Shown: one piece after another, positions 47,837 to 59,943 of the stretch
Layout: the number at the start of each line of letters is the position of its first letter
Position numbering within the stretch: position 1 is the first letter of the stretch
Assembly (NCBI GenBank): GCA_037952775.1
Contig: JBANAY010000004.1
Coordinates: forward strand, 310,001-374,000
Direction: 5' to 3'
Source of the DNA: Clonostachys chloroleuca
Lineage: Eukaryota > Ascomycota > Sordariomycetes > Hypocreales > Bionectriaceae
DNA: 64,000 nt
The notes under the pieces: model-generated
Seen by the model: only the letters and a program-made list of their open reading frames with translations
What the model was told of the DNA's origin: nothing
The model's database searches: none
Position numbers and translations under genes: made by a program

Positions 47837-49539
47837 ATCGTCCATCGGTTGCGCTTACCACCTTGGGGACCGGGCGAGTAAGGGAGGGCTGCCCACGCTA
47901 ATGACAGTAGAATAAGAGTTACGGCATCGCGGCCGGGGCCTTGGTGCCCCTACATTGCCGGGGAACTTCCACGTGTGAACTAGCGGCTTGGTGAACCCTG
48001 ACTCGAAGCAATTTCCGGAGAGCTAAGATGCTTGCTTGGTGCCGGAAATGTCTCCTTCCAATTTTCCGGGGGCTCATAGATGCGACAGCTTGTATGTCAG
48101 AGCAAAAAAAAAAAAAAAAACATCAAGAAAGGGGGATATTTCACAGCCATAATGAAGTTGCTAGCGAATTGCTGCCCTGAATTTGCGAAGAGAGATCAAC
48201 CGAGAAGCAGTTGTTCGCCGCACCGAGAAACCCACGTTCCCACTCGAACCCTTGAACCCTTAAACCGGAGCTACCCACAAAAAGATCGAAGAGATGGAAT
48301 GGGAGGTTTTGGAATTCTAGAAGCTTTCGTCGGAACCATGGTTCCGTGTGGAGGCGTTCAATGGGCGGAGGCAAGGAGGTTGGGTCAATGGCAAATTTAG
48401 GGTAACGGGTACCGATGGAAATCACCCACACCGTTAATGAATAAGTCAAGGGCAAAAAAGACTTTAGACTGGGGATCGCGAGACGAGGCAGAGCTAGTAA
48501 TGTCCACCAAAACGACATCCCGGTCTCCTTTCCGGGTGGTTGCCCGGCAAGCCGCTGTGTATGACACATAGAAAGGAAATTCTTTGGGCATCAAAAACAA
48601 ATTTTCACTTTTGGTGGGACAGGAAAGTTGGTTTTTCTGAATGAGAAGGTGTGAAAGAAGTGAATTGTTGCAGGGGGTATCTCGAGACTAAAAATGCTAT
48701 CTATCTAAAACAGGGCGAATGATGCCCGAGGGCCAGGACTAAGGCCGAAAATGTAAAAATGAACCATGCAAACCATTGCTTCTGATGCAAAACCCGAACG
48801 ACTGCTGTGATGTCGTGAAACCCAATGATGCCGTGTATGTATGCATGTCCTGCGCCGTCGCAACCTCCATGAGGTAATGAGATATGAGAAAACAAATAAA
48901 ACAAGATATGGCTGATGTAGTGAAAAGTCACTTAACCGACTCTCTCTAATAAGGAAATAAAGATAGAAAATCGGATGCAGGTGCGCCGCGATGAGGGTGT
49001 GAAGCGCGCAGGTGTGTGTGGGGAAGTGTGAGAGCTCTGGAGGAAAGGCGGTGTCCGGAATTACTTTGGAGTAATTCGGCTTCGTGTTTGGGTGTGAGGC
49101 TTACCGAGGGACCTATCGGTGGACCGGCAATCCTACCGGTCGTAACAGGTCCTCGTCGGCTGCAAGATTGATAGGGAGAGAGAATTTCCGTCGGTAAAAC
49201 TCCACCATAAGCCGAAGTGATGGGTAGTGAGTCATGGGGGGCCTGCCCTCGGAGTGGAATCCCGAACTTGACCGAATCCACCCATCCACATTTTCGGAGG
49301 AGTGGAGGGCGACAATGGGATAGGCCTTCTAGAAACCTTCACTTTCGGGTCAAGGCAGGCGATCAGATCGGGCTGCGCAGGAAAGCCTTTGCGCGCCCCT
49401 CCGCCATGCGATGGCGCGTAGCCATTTCGGTGAAGCTGTTGCCGTGCTGGTGTCATCGCTTGAGGATGGGCGTCTCAAGTCGAGCGTGTAGTAGGAAATC
49501 GTGTAAGCACCCTCCAATGAGAGGGCGCGGGCGCGTCGT

Positions 49540-50004
49540 TTACTCCTGGATGGGAGTCATGTTGCTGAGTCTGCTCTTGGGGCTGCTCTTCTTGGTGGAA
49601 GTAGGCTTGCGCTGCGTCTTGCGTGCCTGTCGCTTGCGCTCCTTCTCGGTAACGACATGCTTCATCAGCTGCTGCTGCAGAGCGAGGCGCTCGCGCTGCA
49701 TGTGGAAGAGCTGCTCCTCGGTGAGCTGGACCTGGGCTTGAGGCGATGAGGCAGAGGAGTTGCTGGAGCTTGCGACGCTGGGCGCATCATCCTCGAAGGG
49801 GTCCTCCAGAAGAAGCAGGTCGTCGTCGGAGAGGAAAGATGTTGGGCGCTCCTGTTCCTCGCTGTCCAGAGAGCTGCGGCGAGGCCATGATGGGAAAGCA
49901 CAGCTGGAGTCGCGGGCGTTGAGGCCGCTTCGTGAAGAGATATCCATGGGCATAGTAGAAAGAGTTGAGCTCATAGAGCTGTATGAACTATATGATCCCC
50001 ACAT
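49540..50004 (-). CDS. Small Ser-rich conserved hypothetical protein
   Basis: A single exon of 154 aa and the only gene in a 14.9-kb stretch. It opens with a Ser/Tyr/Met-rich segment (MWGSYSSYSSMSSTLSTMPM). Next come an acidic patch (SFLSDDDLLLLEDPFEDDAP, about 54-75), a Ser-rich linker and a Gln/Arg-rich helix (LTEEQLFHMQRERLALQQQL, about 96-117). It ends in a basic region (EKERKRQARKTQRK) and the sequence SPKSRLSNMTPIQE. This order (acidic patch, helix, basic tail, SPKS...MTPI end) is one I recognise from small Pezizomycotina proteins without assigned function. The acidic and basic halves suggest a regulatory or chromatin-binding peptide, but that is a guess. CAT-to-stop composition and a Ser-biased codon pattern support real coding. 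Confidence 0.7.
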   Translation of the reverse strand: MWGSYSSYSSMSSTLSTMPMDISSRSGLNARDSSCAFPSWPRRSSLDSEEQERPTSFLSDDDLLLLEDPFEDDAPSVASSSNSSASSPQAQVQLTEEQLFHMQRERLALQQQLMKHVVTEKERKRQARKTQRKPTSTKKSSPKSRLSNMTPIQE

Positions 50005-53000
50005 GTTGGCGGTTGTGATGTGATAGCGGTTTGTGACGGTAGCTAGAGGCGGTGATGGTATGAGAGGCTTCGACCAGGTCTTATAAGTAGGTCTTCAGTC
50101 GACGCCGAGACCGTTCGGGGTTCTTGTCTTGTTGTTCCAGAAGGTTGGGAATCTGGGGATGGGGGTGAGTCCAGATCTATATAAAATGGGCCAGCGGAGC
50201 ACCCAGCAGGATTTCACGTGGAAATTAGATGGGGTGTGAAAGAGCTCCTCAAGTCGTGATAAAGTGGATGACGCCGCGGTCAGTCGTCGGTCCGTGTTCT
50301 ACCGGGTAGGGGTTTGGCGCGTCGCGGGTTGATGGACAAGGGTCCGAGTCAGTTGTCTCAATGGTAGGTATTTTTGACGTAGCAGGTTTGTTTAGAGCAG
50401 CAAGGGAGGCGAGGGCCAGAACATATAGTAGCTGCTGATGCCGTAGGCTGGTCTGTTGCTTAGCAAACAGGAGACAGGATGACTCAATATGAGAGCTGGG
50501 TGGATGAGGACGCAAGATACGTTGCACTTGGGGGCTGACCCGACGAGGGCGGTGATGCTATTATAAATTCCTCTCTCGTCAGCCAGGCTGCCACGGTCGC
50601 CCAGGAGGGAACATGGCTGCGAGGCGTGCGAATCATGCGGGATAGCCCCGGGAGCACGAATCCGTCAGTCCGCTGCACCCGATCCCTGCACCCAGTTATC
50701 TCCCCCACGCCTCCCAAATGGAGGGTCAAAACAGCGGTGTTTAGGTCCATCTGACCGCCTCTCCCTTGAGGGCCAACCGCTATGGCGGTATGATTGGCGC
50801 CTAGGGCACCCAACCACTACAGGGTGAGGGGGGCCGGATGAGACCTGCCTCGCCGAAAGTGTGCAAAGCGTTGAGTCATTCAGCACCCACAGCTCGTTGC
50901 ACATGCGCTATCAGCGGCCACTGGTCGGTTCCGCACGTTCGCCAACACCTGCCTGCCCAAGAGCAGCCTGGAGCCAAAGCCCGACAAGCCCAGCTGCCTC
51001 ATTCGCTGGCTCGGCGCGACGGCGACAACGGCGAAAAAGCAACAACAATACATAGGCGTCCGTCTCGATGCCGGATGTATCTAAACTCCATCGCCACGGC
51101 AGGCAGTGAATAGGCATCTCTCGGCTGAACCCCCTCCCTGCGCTTGGGTTTTGCTTCTTCTGACCTGTGCTTTGTTCTGGCTTTCTTCCCTTTCGGGGCA
51201 CTAGTCTGGGCACCGACCGCCCGGGCATCTGGCCGCGCACTGTTTTTCTTTTTTTGGCGGTGAGAAAACTACATTGTCCCCTCCTTGGGCAATTTCCAAT
51301 CGGGGAGCCATGGCGCAAAGTTTTACCTTCTTTGACGGGGTATCTTTCCAGCAGTCACTAGCTGCGGGGAGCACGGATAAGGAAATTGTTCCCCCTGCCT
51401 ACACTACGGAACTCCAGCGCCTGAATCCTGATATTGGCGCCCAAACAGCATGATCCCTTTTCATTTTTCCCATTATCTATCATTAATTAGAAAGGACGGT
51501 CACCCTTACAGGTATCACAATATTGACCTGAGCCCGACACACACACCTCCCTTTGCGACAAAAGTCGCGAGAGGCGCGGAGGGATCTGACCGGTCGCAAA
51601 ATAGTAATATGCCCGTCTCAGTCACATTAAAATTAATTAACACCGAGGACGCAATTGTAGTATATCGTAATCAACAAAACAGGTATTTCCGTAGAATCCT
51701 AAGCTGACATCGTAACGCCAGCCACACCGTATTGGACGCTGACAGTGACCAGATACGGGCTTTCCATTAGTTCGATCCTACCCTGCTGAACAATCCGTCG
51801 AACTAACCCGCCGCCTTTTGATGCCTCGCACCGACTTTTGCGGGATTGCGGATCAGGAAGCAGGATTGATTACCTAGCCAATCCCTCAGCCGGCCGCCTG
51901 CTCCCTTGGGAAGTCTGCGCACCACACCCTTTACCTGCGTGGCTATTCAAGGAACACCTGTGCCATAAAGGCCGATCACATCTTCCCCCGACACGTTGCC
52001 TCCCGTGCGCATCGCGTTGTACACGGTTCCTCGTTGTCTAGCGTGTGTGTGATGTGGGAGGTAATTCGGCTCAGCTGGTTGGCCACGACCAGGCACACCT
52101 CTCCCAAGCGGTCTGCACGACGAGCTGGCCAACAGCATGTAATTAATTACATGTCATCCACGTAGCACCCTCCCGCATACTTGTGCGTCCAGCTCGTGAG
52201 TCAGATCTTGCACCGCCATTTCGGTAATGGGGGCGATATGGGAATCGTGTAAGTACGTGTCCATCAAAAAACCCCACGGGAACGCTAGCAAGATTCCCGC
52301 TGGCTACCTGCATACATGCCCGTCCAAGGGAGACTCCTAGCTGCAGGGTCTCTCTCTCTGCCGTAGATCAAACCCTGGTATGAGCAGGGCCTCTGAGGTG
52401 CTTCACCGCCAGGGCAGGGGGGTGTCCCACCGCTGGAAGCAGGGAGCCGGCCTCTGAAACAATGAAACTTTTGCCTTTCTTTTTTTTTTTTTTTTTTTTC
52501 ACAAGCCTGGGTCGGGTAGAATGATGGAGGTTTTTCCAATGCAGGCATTTTGCCGACCACGATGCAATCTATTGGCTATTAGAGGTTAAAGCGACCGATC
52601 GGGTAGCGGACGCCCCTCGGCCTATAATTTTGGCGTGCGGAAGAGGGGGAGTTGCCTGCCGCCATGTGCATAGCCGGGCCTCGTTTTCGCTCACAGCTGA
52701 GAAAACATGGCTTTTCTGCTGTGCTAGGGGGTTACTCACTCTCGGGTGCGACCAAGATGCCGGCCCAGCGGTGCACCCAACCAACACACAGCGCATCAGC
52801 AACACGCTCGGAGAAACACCACCAGGGACGGAGTATCTTGCTGCGCACGTTCCGCGACGCGAGTCTCATCTCCCACGTCACCACCCGAGGCGCATTGCCT
52901 GGGCTCTGACGTCAGGAGCAAACGCCTCCCGAAGGCCTGGCACCCAGCCTCAAAGCACATGTCGAGATCGTGTTTCTCGCCACGAGCCTACCCTTGACCT

Positions 53001-54934
53001 CGGACGCGTCAGGCCGATACGTATGGTGACACTCACATTCGCCAGTTGGGTAGGTCATCGTTTCTCAAAAGCGAAATCCCGAGGAGACACACCCGGGTAT
53101 GGTCTCGTAACGCAGGGCATCGTTGGGTTGCATACGATGATCCATTTGTCATTATGTCGGATTTAAAACGTCAACGTTCCAAGCAGCTGACAAAAACATG
53201 GCACATGTTAAAACCCGACATCAATATCAACACACTTAACCTAGTAGTCAATACAATATCAAGCTGAATATCGTATAATGATTCATTATTATTTTCGTAT
53301 AATCATTTTTTAGTTGCTATTGATACGAAAATTAAACCCTTGCCTTACATGAAGGGCACTTTAGGGTGCCTTGTTTCATTTCAGCCATTTGCATTCGTAA
53401 AGCTTCAGGCAAATGTGTACACACAAATTCGACCCTACCGGCCAAATCGGCGGCATGTGCGGCTTCCCCACAGCTCTATCTGTGTGTCTGCTGCCGGGGA
53501 TCGATCTGAGTCACTTGCTGCAAGTCATCCGCTACAATAAGGCTCTCCCAAGTGGCGGTCACTTGATCTCCTCTAGCCTAGTGTCAGCCGGTTGAAGCAC
53601 TCAGGCGTATCGCGCGGAGACGCAAACCCCAAGGTCCAAATGTCGGGCATTCCAGCTCTGTGCCGAGGGTGTCTTGTGGAAATGGCCTGGACGATGTTTA
53701 GCCCTTTGACCCGTGTGAATCCGGCAAGTTCCAAGGATAGAAAGCCGACATGCTCGCTCGCCTTGTGGATCCCCTTCCGTCCGTCCCAAAATCGTTGAGG
53801 CGAGCGTGGGGGCTTTGGGGTAACCCCCATATCTTGCTGGCACGCCACTATCAACGCAGCTGATCTACATCTGTTTCCACTGTCAAGCGCCTGTTATCGG
53901 ACTGCTGGTGCTATCTATAAGTTAAAGTAACATATATACGTTTCATCGTCGCCGCCCCTTCGTGCGCGTGTGAGTGTCATGCCGTGTTTGTTCATGTGAG
54001 GGCGACTGACGACCTTCCATACTACTCTAACATCGTCCTCTCGCTTGGTCGCTTGATAAGAAAGAAGGAGGAAACTACTACCTCCGTACTTGGCCGAGAA
54101 GTGTGTACTAACGCCATCTAAGAGGAGGCTAGGTAATGCTCGGGAAGGGGATCATCGCAACGTTCCCGATGCTCTCCATCACGGCAAATACCCCACGTCG
54201 ATCCGTTTATCGCTCGTCCCCGCGTCCTGGCCGAGAACCCCTGATTTACCGGAGGCACAATGCGGAGATACTTGCCCGGGTTGGTCTCTTGGGCAATGAC
54301 GAGTATGTTCTTTTTGGCGATACCGGAGGCATTCATATCCAGGTCTCTTGCCAGCATCTCATGGTTGATCACCGGGGACAGCCGGGAATGAGGATTACTT
54401 TACCATCACATATTAGCTTCTTACGTATGCCTAGGATCCATATCGAAGTAGAGCAAGCCAACTCTTCCTTCGCTACCTGGAAGGTGGCCATGATGTTGCA
54501 AACATGCCCCCACCAGGGTTGATGGACTGCTATTCTGCATACCATATATTATCTAGCAGTCATTCTAATAATGCCACCTGCCCTTGTGTATTTATCACTA
54601 TCATGAACTGTGGCTGATTCAGGCGATGAGAGCCGAGTTTGAACCATTCACTGATGGAGTCGGAAGCTCATGGTGGAAGCACCCCACGCCCGAGGGATTT
54701 AGCCATAATTGATGTCAGTATCCGTCTACAGGACGACCAAGGCAAGTCATTTAAAGAGGAGCACGAATAATCACGCATGTAGAACGAGGGGAATAAGATA
54801 TGCTGCCAATTATGCAATGATATGACTTCATGTTCAACGAGTGAATGTGCCGCAAATACCGCCATAGACAACGCCAACAACGCCTGGACCACCCAAGCTG
54901 TGCAAAGTGCACTCGACCAACACAAGCTTTATAT
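50005..54934. other. Gene-poor region (4.9 kb)
   Basis: The left end is the promoter of the small Ser-rich gene; the right end holds the 3' UTR of VPS24. A T-rich homopolymer of about 23 bases lies at 52477-52499. 53260-53335 is very AT-rich, with two copies of TTCGTATAAT or similar. No coherent coding frame or RNA gene was recognised. Confidence 0.45.
52136..52153. repeat. Perfect 18-bp palindrome
   Basis: CATGTAATTAATTACATG reads the same on both strands; AT-rich centre. Confidence 0.85.
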
Positions 54935-55684
54935 CTAGCTCCGTAGAGCTTCTAACCGGTCTCGCATCTGATCCATGAGGACGTCGGCGTCCTCCTCCTC
55001 TTCCTCCTCTTGTGCTGCCACGGGCTTCTGGGGCTCTGGTATTGGGGCTGCCGGCAATTTGGTCTCTTTCTTGTCCTTGAGAATCTCCCCAAGAACTTTG
55101 TCGACCTCGCCCTCTGCCTCTTCCTCCAACTCCATGTCGCCGTCCTCGGGCAATACGTCCTCAACCATCTCCTCGATGATACCAGCCTTCATCAGCTCAG
55201 TGCTCAGCTCCCTCATGGTCACCATCAACTCTGGGAGGCGGATCAGGCTGTTGAGGTCCTTCATGACCCCGACGCTGGCTTTGATAGACCCTTCGATCTT
55301 GCGGACCGCAAAGGCCTCGTTGACCTGCATCTGAACACTATTGAGCTGCGCTTTGGCGGTCACCAGGCGGGCGCTGGCTTTCCTCACGCGGATGAGCTCG
55401 CGGGCGAAATCGCGCACATCCTTCTGCGCCTGCGCGGCTCGTTGAGGATCGCGACTGGCTCTCTTATCAGCTTGCTGGATGAGGGTCTTCGTCTTCGCCT
55501 CGGTCTGCTTGACCTGGAGGATGTCTCGATCGAGCTTGCGGATGTTGGAGCGGAGCAATGCATTGCATTTTCGCACCTGGTAGGTAAGCTGTAAGTCAAT
55601 CCCACCGATCAAATCAACGAATGGCTGCGCTCATACCTGCTGCTGGGGATCAGGCTTTGCGAAGAGCGATTTGAAGGCCTCCAT
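54935..55684 (-). CDS. VPS24: Vps24/CHMP3 ESCRT-III subunit
   Basis: Two exons, 55637-55684 (16 codons) and 54935-55576, give 229 aa. After MEAFKSLFAKPDPQQQ comes the basic Snf7-type first helix (VRKCNALLRSNIRKLDRDIL), the core helices with NSLIRLPELMVTMRELSTEL, then an acidic linker. The C-terminal end is a MIM1-type motif (MDQMRDRLEALRS) that would recruit Vps4. SLIRLPELMVTMRELSTELM aligns with the same helix of yeast Vps24, rather than Vps2 or Snf7. Vps24 caps and remodels ESCRT-III filaments on endosomes for multivesicular-body formation. The phase-0 intron lies after the N-terminal membrane-insertion segment. Transcription is divergent from SBA1. Confidence 0.9.
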
Positions 55685-56590
55685 GGCGAGGGACAAGGGT
55701 TGCCCAAACCCAAGGGATCTGTGCCGACGTGCACAACCCTGTGCGGTTGAGAGCGGGTTAGGGCTCTCTGACAGCGAGAGTGCAGAATTCGTATCAAAGG
55801 CTGCTGACGACCGCGAGGCGCATTGGGGGTTCGCCGGAATCGCACAATGGTAAAGCTCTGGATGCCTTAAGCTGAGGCTGCGAGGCTGGTTCTGGTGACG
55901 TGACCGAAGCGCTCAGGCATCCACAAAGGTGACATCTGCTGCGTGCAATGAAACGCCTATCGCCCAAGTACCTCGTAAGCCCAGCACGGAGTTCCCAGTC
56001 AGCAGGCATCCACCAGGGGGCTGTTGGCCATACCCCGCCATTTGATAGCCATTGCTAATTGCCCTGAGAGAGTACACGGCATATCCTTTGATGTTCCCAA
56101 GACTCGGATAAAAAAAAACAACTTGTTAGCCTTGTTGATGTTTAGCACGCGTCCGATAATATTTCCCAAACTTCTAATCAATCGGTTTGTGAGGGCTGTT
56201 GTTTGGGTTGTCAACGCAAACGGGTAGCTGCAGAGCTCAGCTTCGCCCGGTGGGGTTTACGTCAGGTACATCCCCCGCCGTGGAAGTGTCTAGATTATCT
56301 TAAGGCTGTACCTCGTTGCTCGACTTATAAGTACCCGCCGGCCAGGTACCGCGTTAATGGCACACAGCCCTCATCTTTCTGGTTCTCACACATTCCATTT
56401 TCTAGCACCAGCCTTCGCGGGCAGCCTCATTAAGCCGCCGCGCTTGCAACTGTGACTGACCGATCCTTCTTTCCTGCACCTACGCCAACCAAGTAGCCAA
56501 TTTTCCCCCTTTCCCGCTTCTAATCTTCTCCCTCCAAGCACATCACTAGCCTTCCACTACCCAAACGCATTTATTTCTCGACATCACAAA
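55685..56590. other. Divergent promoter of VPS24 and SBA1
   Basis: A 906-bp region. Immediately upstream of SBA1 the sequence is pyrimidine-rich (about 56470-56570). I looked for heat-shock elements (alternating GAA/TTC units) and saw no convincing one. No gene is supported. Confidence 0.5.
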
Positions 56591-57446
56591 ATGGCTGAGA
56601 CAGCTACCCCCGAAGGTACGTTACTATTCCCCAACTCTTCAACGAGATTACTTTGAGCTTGGCATGCATTGCACAGCTGTGAACGCAGGGCGCGTCCGCT
56701 CTGCGAAGCCCTGCACCAACGAAGGAAAACCCAGCTAACCTCCCCACGCAGTCCTCTGGGCCCAGCGCTCATCAGCCTCCGAGCCCGAGAAGAATTTTGT
56801 CTACCTCACCATCTCTGTCCCCGATGTGCCCAAGGACGGCCTGAAGCTGGACCTCAAGCCCACCGGCCTGACGTTTAGCGGCACCTCCGGCACCCTCAAG
56901 CGGGCCTACCACCTCGAGCTCGAGTTCTACGCCGAGATCGACCCCGCAGAGAGCAAGATCAACCACACCGCCAAGAACGTGGAGCTGAAGCTGCAGAAGA
57001 AGGAGCTCCAAGAGGAGTACTGGCCCCGACTCCTCAAGGAGAAGAAGAAGCTCCACTTCCTCAAGACCGACTTCGACAAGTGGGTTGACGAGGACGAGCA
57101 GAACGAGGCTCCCGAGGAGGACTTCTCGCAATTCGGCGGCATGGGTAAGTAGAGAATACTCTTTAAGCACCCCAGGGACCTATCTTTTCTTTTTGATCTT
57201 CTGAGGTTGGAATTATTGTATCTCCGGCTAATCAGAGACGTTGTAGGTGGCATGCCTGGTATGGGCGGTGACTTCGGCGGCATCGACTTCTCCAAGCTCG
57301 GTGGCGGTGGTGGTGACCTGGGCGACCTGGGCGGTCTCGGCTCCCAAGTCAACCCCGACGACCTTAACGACGATGATGATGACGAAGAAGATGATGATGA
57401 CATCCCCGCCCTCGAGGAGGATAAGAAGGAGGAGAAGAAGGCCTAG
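56591..57446 (+). CDS. SBA1: p23/Sba1 Hsp90 co-chaperone
   Basis: Three exons, 56591-56615, 56752-57144 and 57247-57446, give 205 aa. The CS domain occupies about 9-115 and has LWAQRSSASEPEKNFVYLTI, then LKLDLKPTGLTFSG. The p23 signature EYWPRLLKEKKKLHFLKTDF follows, then FDKWVDEDEQ. The tail is Gly/Met-rich (GGMPGMGGDFGG) and ends in a strongly acidic run and KKEEKKA. Sba1 binds the ATP-bound, closed Hsp90 dimer and slows ATP hydrolysis while clients mature. A nine-codon first exon and the intron inside the Gly/Met-rich hinge are both canonical. No break was found. Confidence 0.93.
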
Positions 57447-58268
57447 AGGCTGCGCGGTTCTGCAAATGCAGAACTGTGACGAGATACCACCCAGATCTCT
57501 CTAGTCTCCGGTTGCGTCTTGGCCTGTTCTAATAGATGATCACTTGTGAATTAATTGGCGGATGAATAAATGAAAAAAATCAGCCTACAGCTTCTGAAAA
57601 CTTAGGGAAGACGGCGAAATTGGGACAATTATCATGAAAGGACTGTTTTGTTTTTGTTTATGACTGTTTCCTGCGCCGTGAGGTTAGAGGGGTCGTTATG
57701 AAAATGTTATAAACTGATATCAGCTGCACTGTTTCCTGTAGAGACCAAGTTATTTCATCCCATGTTATCCTGTGTAGTTGGCTTCGTTACATAAGTTGCT
57801 CTAGGAGACCACTCTCGAGGTGGGCGTGTTGAAAGATTATTCAATGGAAATGTGCTGTCACAAAGGCGAGTGATCTTTGACAGAGCAATACGAATTCTTC
57901 ATGCCTTATGAAATTCTGATTTTATAGTCCATCTCGTCCTTGCGACTTAGATGCTCTTGGGTCTCGAAAGTCTGCAAGGAACTCTAGAGATTTGGCGAAT
58001 AGGCGGCCTTGAGGCTAGACATGCGTTGATAATTGCACTTTACTTACGCAAGATGTACTCAAAGCGAAAAGAAATTATTTCTTTATTGAGACCAATAGCA
58101 GGATATTAGAAATTGCGATTTAAAAAATGTTTCAAATTTGTGATAGCTATTGAGTATGTTTCCACCATTCTGTTCAGACCTAAACGCCAGCACCCAGCTC
58201 GAGAACATTTAACGAGAGCAATATTAAGCATCGATGCTTTGAATTATTAAGTCAATCGATAAAAAAGT
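57447..58268. other. Convergent 3' region of SBA1 and YRA1
   Basis: AT-rich sequence; the YRA1 3' UTR lies at its right end. No gene is supported. Confidence 0.5.
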
Positions 58269-59943
58269 TTACTGTCAAAAGGTTAGTTTGATTAAATTAT
58301 AAATTTCCATAGATGAATTACATACCATGATCTCCTCCATAGCCTCGCCATTGGTGTTGGCACCGGCGGCAGCAGCGGTGGCGTCGTTGGCAGGGGTGGC
58401 CTCAAAGTAATCAGCCATCTCCGAGTCGAGTTCAGCGGCGGTCTTCTTGGCCGGGCGAGCATTGCGACCTCGGGGCTTCTTGGGTGCATTGGGCTTGGCA
58501 TTTCCAGGCTTGGTAGCGGCACCCTTCTTATCATTGACGGCTGACTTGGGTTGAGCCTTGGGCGCACTGTTCGAGTTATGTAAGTTTACTTGTACATAGT
58601 GATCAAGATATGTTGGGACTTACGTGGTACGCTCAGCAAGAGTCTTGACGGCAGGAATGACCTTATCGGCTTGAGCAGCACCGACAACAATCTCAATCTG
58701 TAGAGAGTTAGGATAGAGTCCTGTTAATGCGAGTGTGCGTCTCACATACCTTGATTGGGCGGTTGTCAACAAGCAGGCCGTTCAGCTTCTGGAAGGCCTT
58801 ACTAGCGCCATCCGCCTCGCGGAAGATAACGTTGGCAATTCCCCGGCTCTGAGAGTTAGGTCCATAGGAGATCTCGACCTTCTTGATAGGACCAACGGAT
58901 TGAACAAAGTACTCCTAAGGAATAGATGGATTAGTTAACGGGTATTGGGAAAGGCCCGAAATTATTTCGACAAGTATCGCTCGATCTAGGCAACAAACAA
59001 GCTGCCAAGCGAACACAGTCCGCCTAGCAGAGTCGATGCGCAAGCGAGCAGAACAGTGAGCCAGGGGCGGCGCGCAGCTGATAGGTGCTTTGGGTATGTG
59101 CTTCCATCAACGTAACTCCAGCAGCAAAAAAAATCCAAAATGATCCGCAAATGCGATGTGAATCATCGAAAAAGACGCAATGTCACAACACGGGAAAGTT
59201 CGTATCGCTGTTGCGCTGGCCTGCCGGGATCAGGCATACACTGTTTTGCTCGCTCGCATGAATATTCAACCGACAGTAAGACGACAAGAGGATCTGGCTA
59301 TTCGTTTGAAACGATTGTGCGAATCGAATATAATCACAATACCATCCATGAACGTGCGTCATCGGGCTCATAAGCTGACCAGGCTTTTGGAGCACTCGGT
59401 ATGACCATGGACGATCTCGACTTCCTCTGATGAATCTGGTGCCATATTCCAGGAACACCAAGATGATTCAGGAAGGAGGAGGTATGGATCTTTACGATGA
59501 CATGAGCCCGAGGGCATAGCGTTGTCACTCGTTCAAAGGCCGTCGAGTCGGGAATAAATAAAGAGATCACAGCAAGAATAAAGATCGGAATAATCCGTGG
59601 GCTTCGATCGCCTCAACGGAAACATACCTTGATCTGCTGCTCCGAAACATCCTTGGGCTTTCCGCAGGTTAGCACAGGTGAATTTATCGCCGGGGTTGGG
59701 TTAAATGCTTACCAGATTGCTCACAATGACCTTGCTGTCACCTCTGGCAGGGAGAGGCTTGGAGGGAGCGACCTTGCCACCGACATTGCGGGCAGGCTTG
59801 GTGGCCTTCTTGATTCCTCCAGCAGGGGCAGTAGGAGCTGCGCGAGTGGCGGGGCGACGCTGAGATCTGCGGCGAGGGCCGGTAGAGGCTCGCTTCTGGG
59901 TGGTGGCGATCTCGTCAAGAGACTGGTCAAGCTTGCCGGACAT
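58269..59943 (-). CDS. YRA1: Yra1/ALYREF mRNA export adaptor
   Basis: Six exons: 59713-59943, 59628-59657, 58750-58914, 58624-58697, 58326-58566 and 58269-58271; product 247 aa. It has the N-terminal REF-N motif (GKLDQSLDEI), an Arg/Gly/Ala-rich region, the RRM (about 71-145, with KVIVSNL and RGIANVIFREADGASKAF) and a basic tail. It ends with the REF-C box ELDSEMADYF. Yra1 hands spliced mRNPs from TREX to the Mex67 exporter. Intron 2 (58915-59627) is 713 nt, about ten times the other introns here, and lies between codons 87 and 88, just inside the RRM. It ends with a strong ACTAAT branch site before CTTAG. Intron 1 uses an unusual AAAG acceptor. The final intron ends immediately before TAA, so the stop codon alone forms the last coding piece; retaining it would add 16 residues. 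No frameshift. Confidence 0.92.

Larger units (their letters stand above)
40061..49539. other. Large gene-poor region (9.5 kb)
   Basis: No protein domain, RNA gene or transposase was recognised. It starts with the promoter and 5' UTR of the WD40 gene. It holds scattered TAGGTA-type hexamers, inverted and tandem repeats listed separately, and a poly-A run at 48103-48120. The small frame at 46098-46172 (MSLKGGGKKEKKHHFP) is basic but isolated and was not called. Confidence 0.45.

Noticed and set aside
53260..53335. AT-rich segment as a decayed transposon end or replication origin
   Set aside because: Only two short near-repeats; no terminal repeats or coding remnant could be shown.
54136..54522. 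A 128-residue plus-strand open frame near a gene-poor end
   Set aside because: No recognisable domain, no splice signals, and composition like the shadow frame on the other strand.
40061..54934. Starship-like or other large mobile insertion
   Set aside because: No tyrosine recombinase, transposase or flanking duplication was recognised.
55685..56590. Heat-shock elements upstream of SBA1
   Set aside because: Only direct TTC units were visible, not the alternating inverted GAA/TTC pattern.
59390..59560. C/D-box snoRNA inside the long YRA1 intron
   Set aside because: A TGATGA occurs on the plus strand only, with no matching D box, and the host transcript is on the minus strand.
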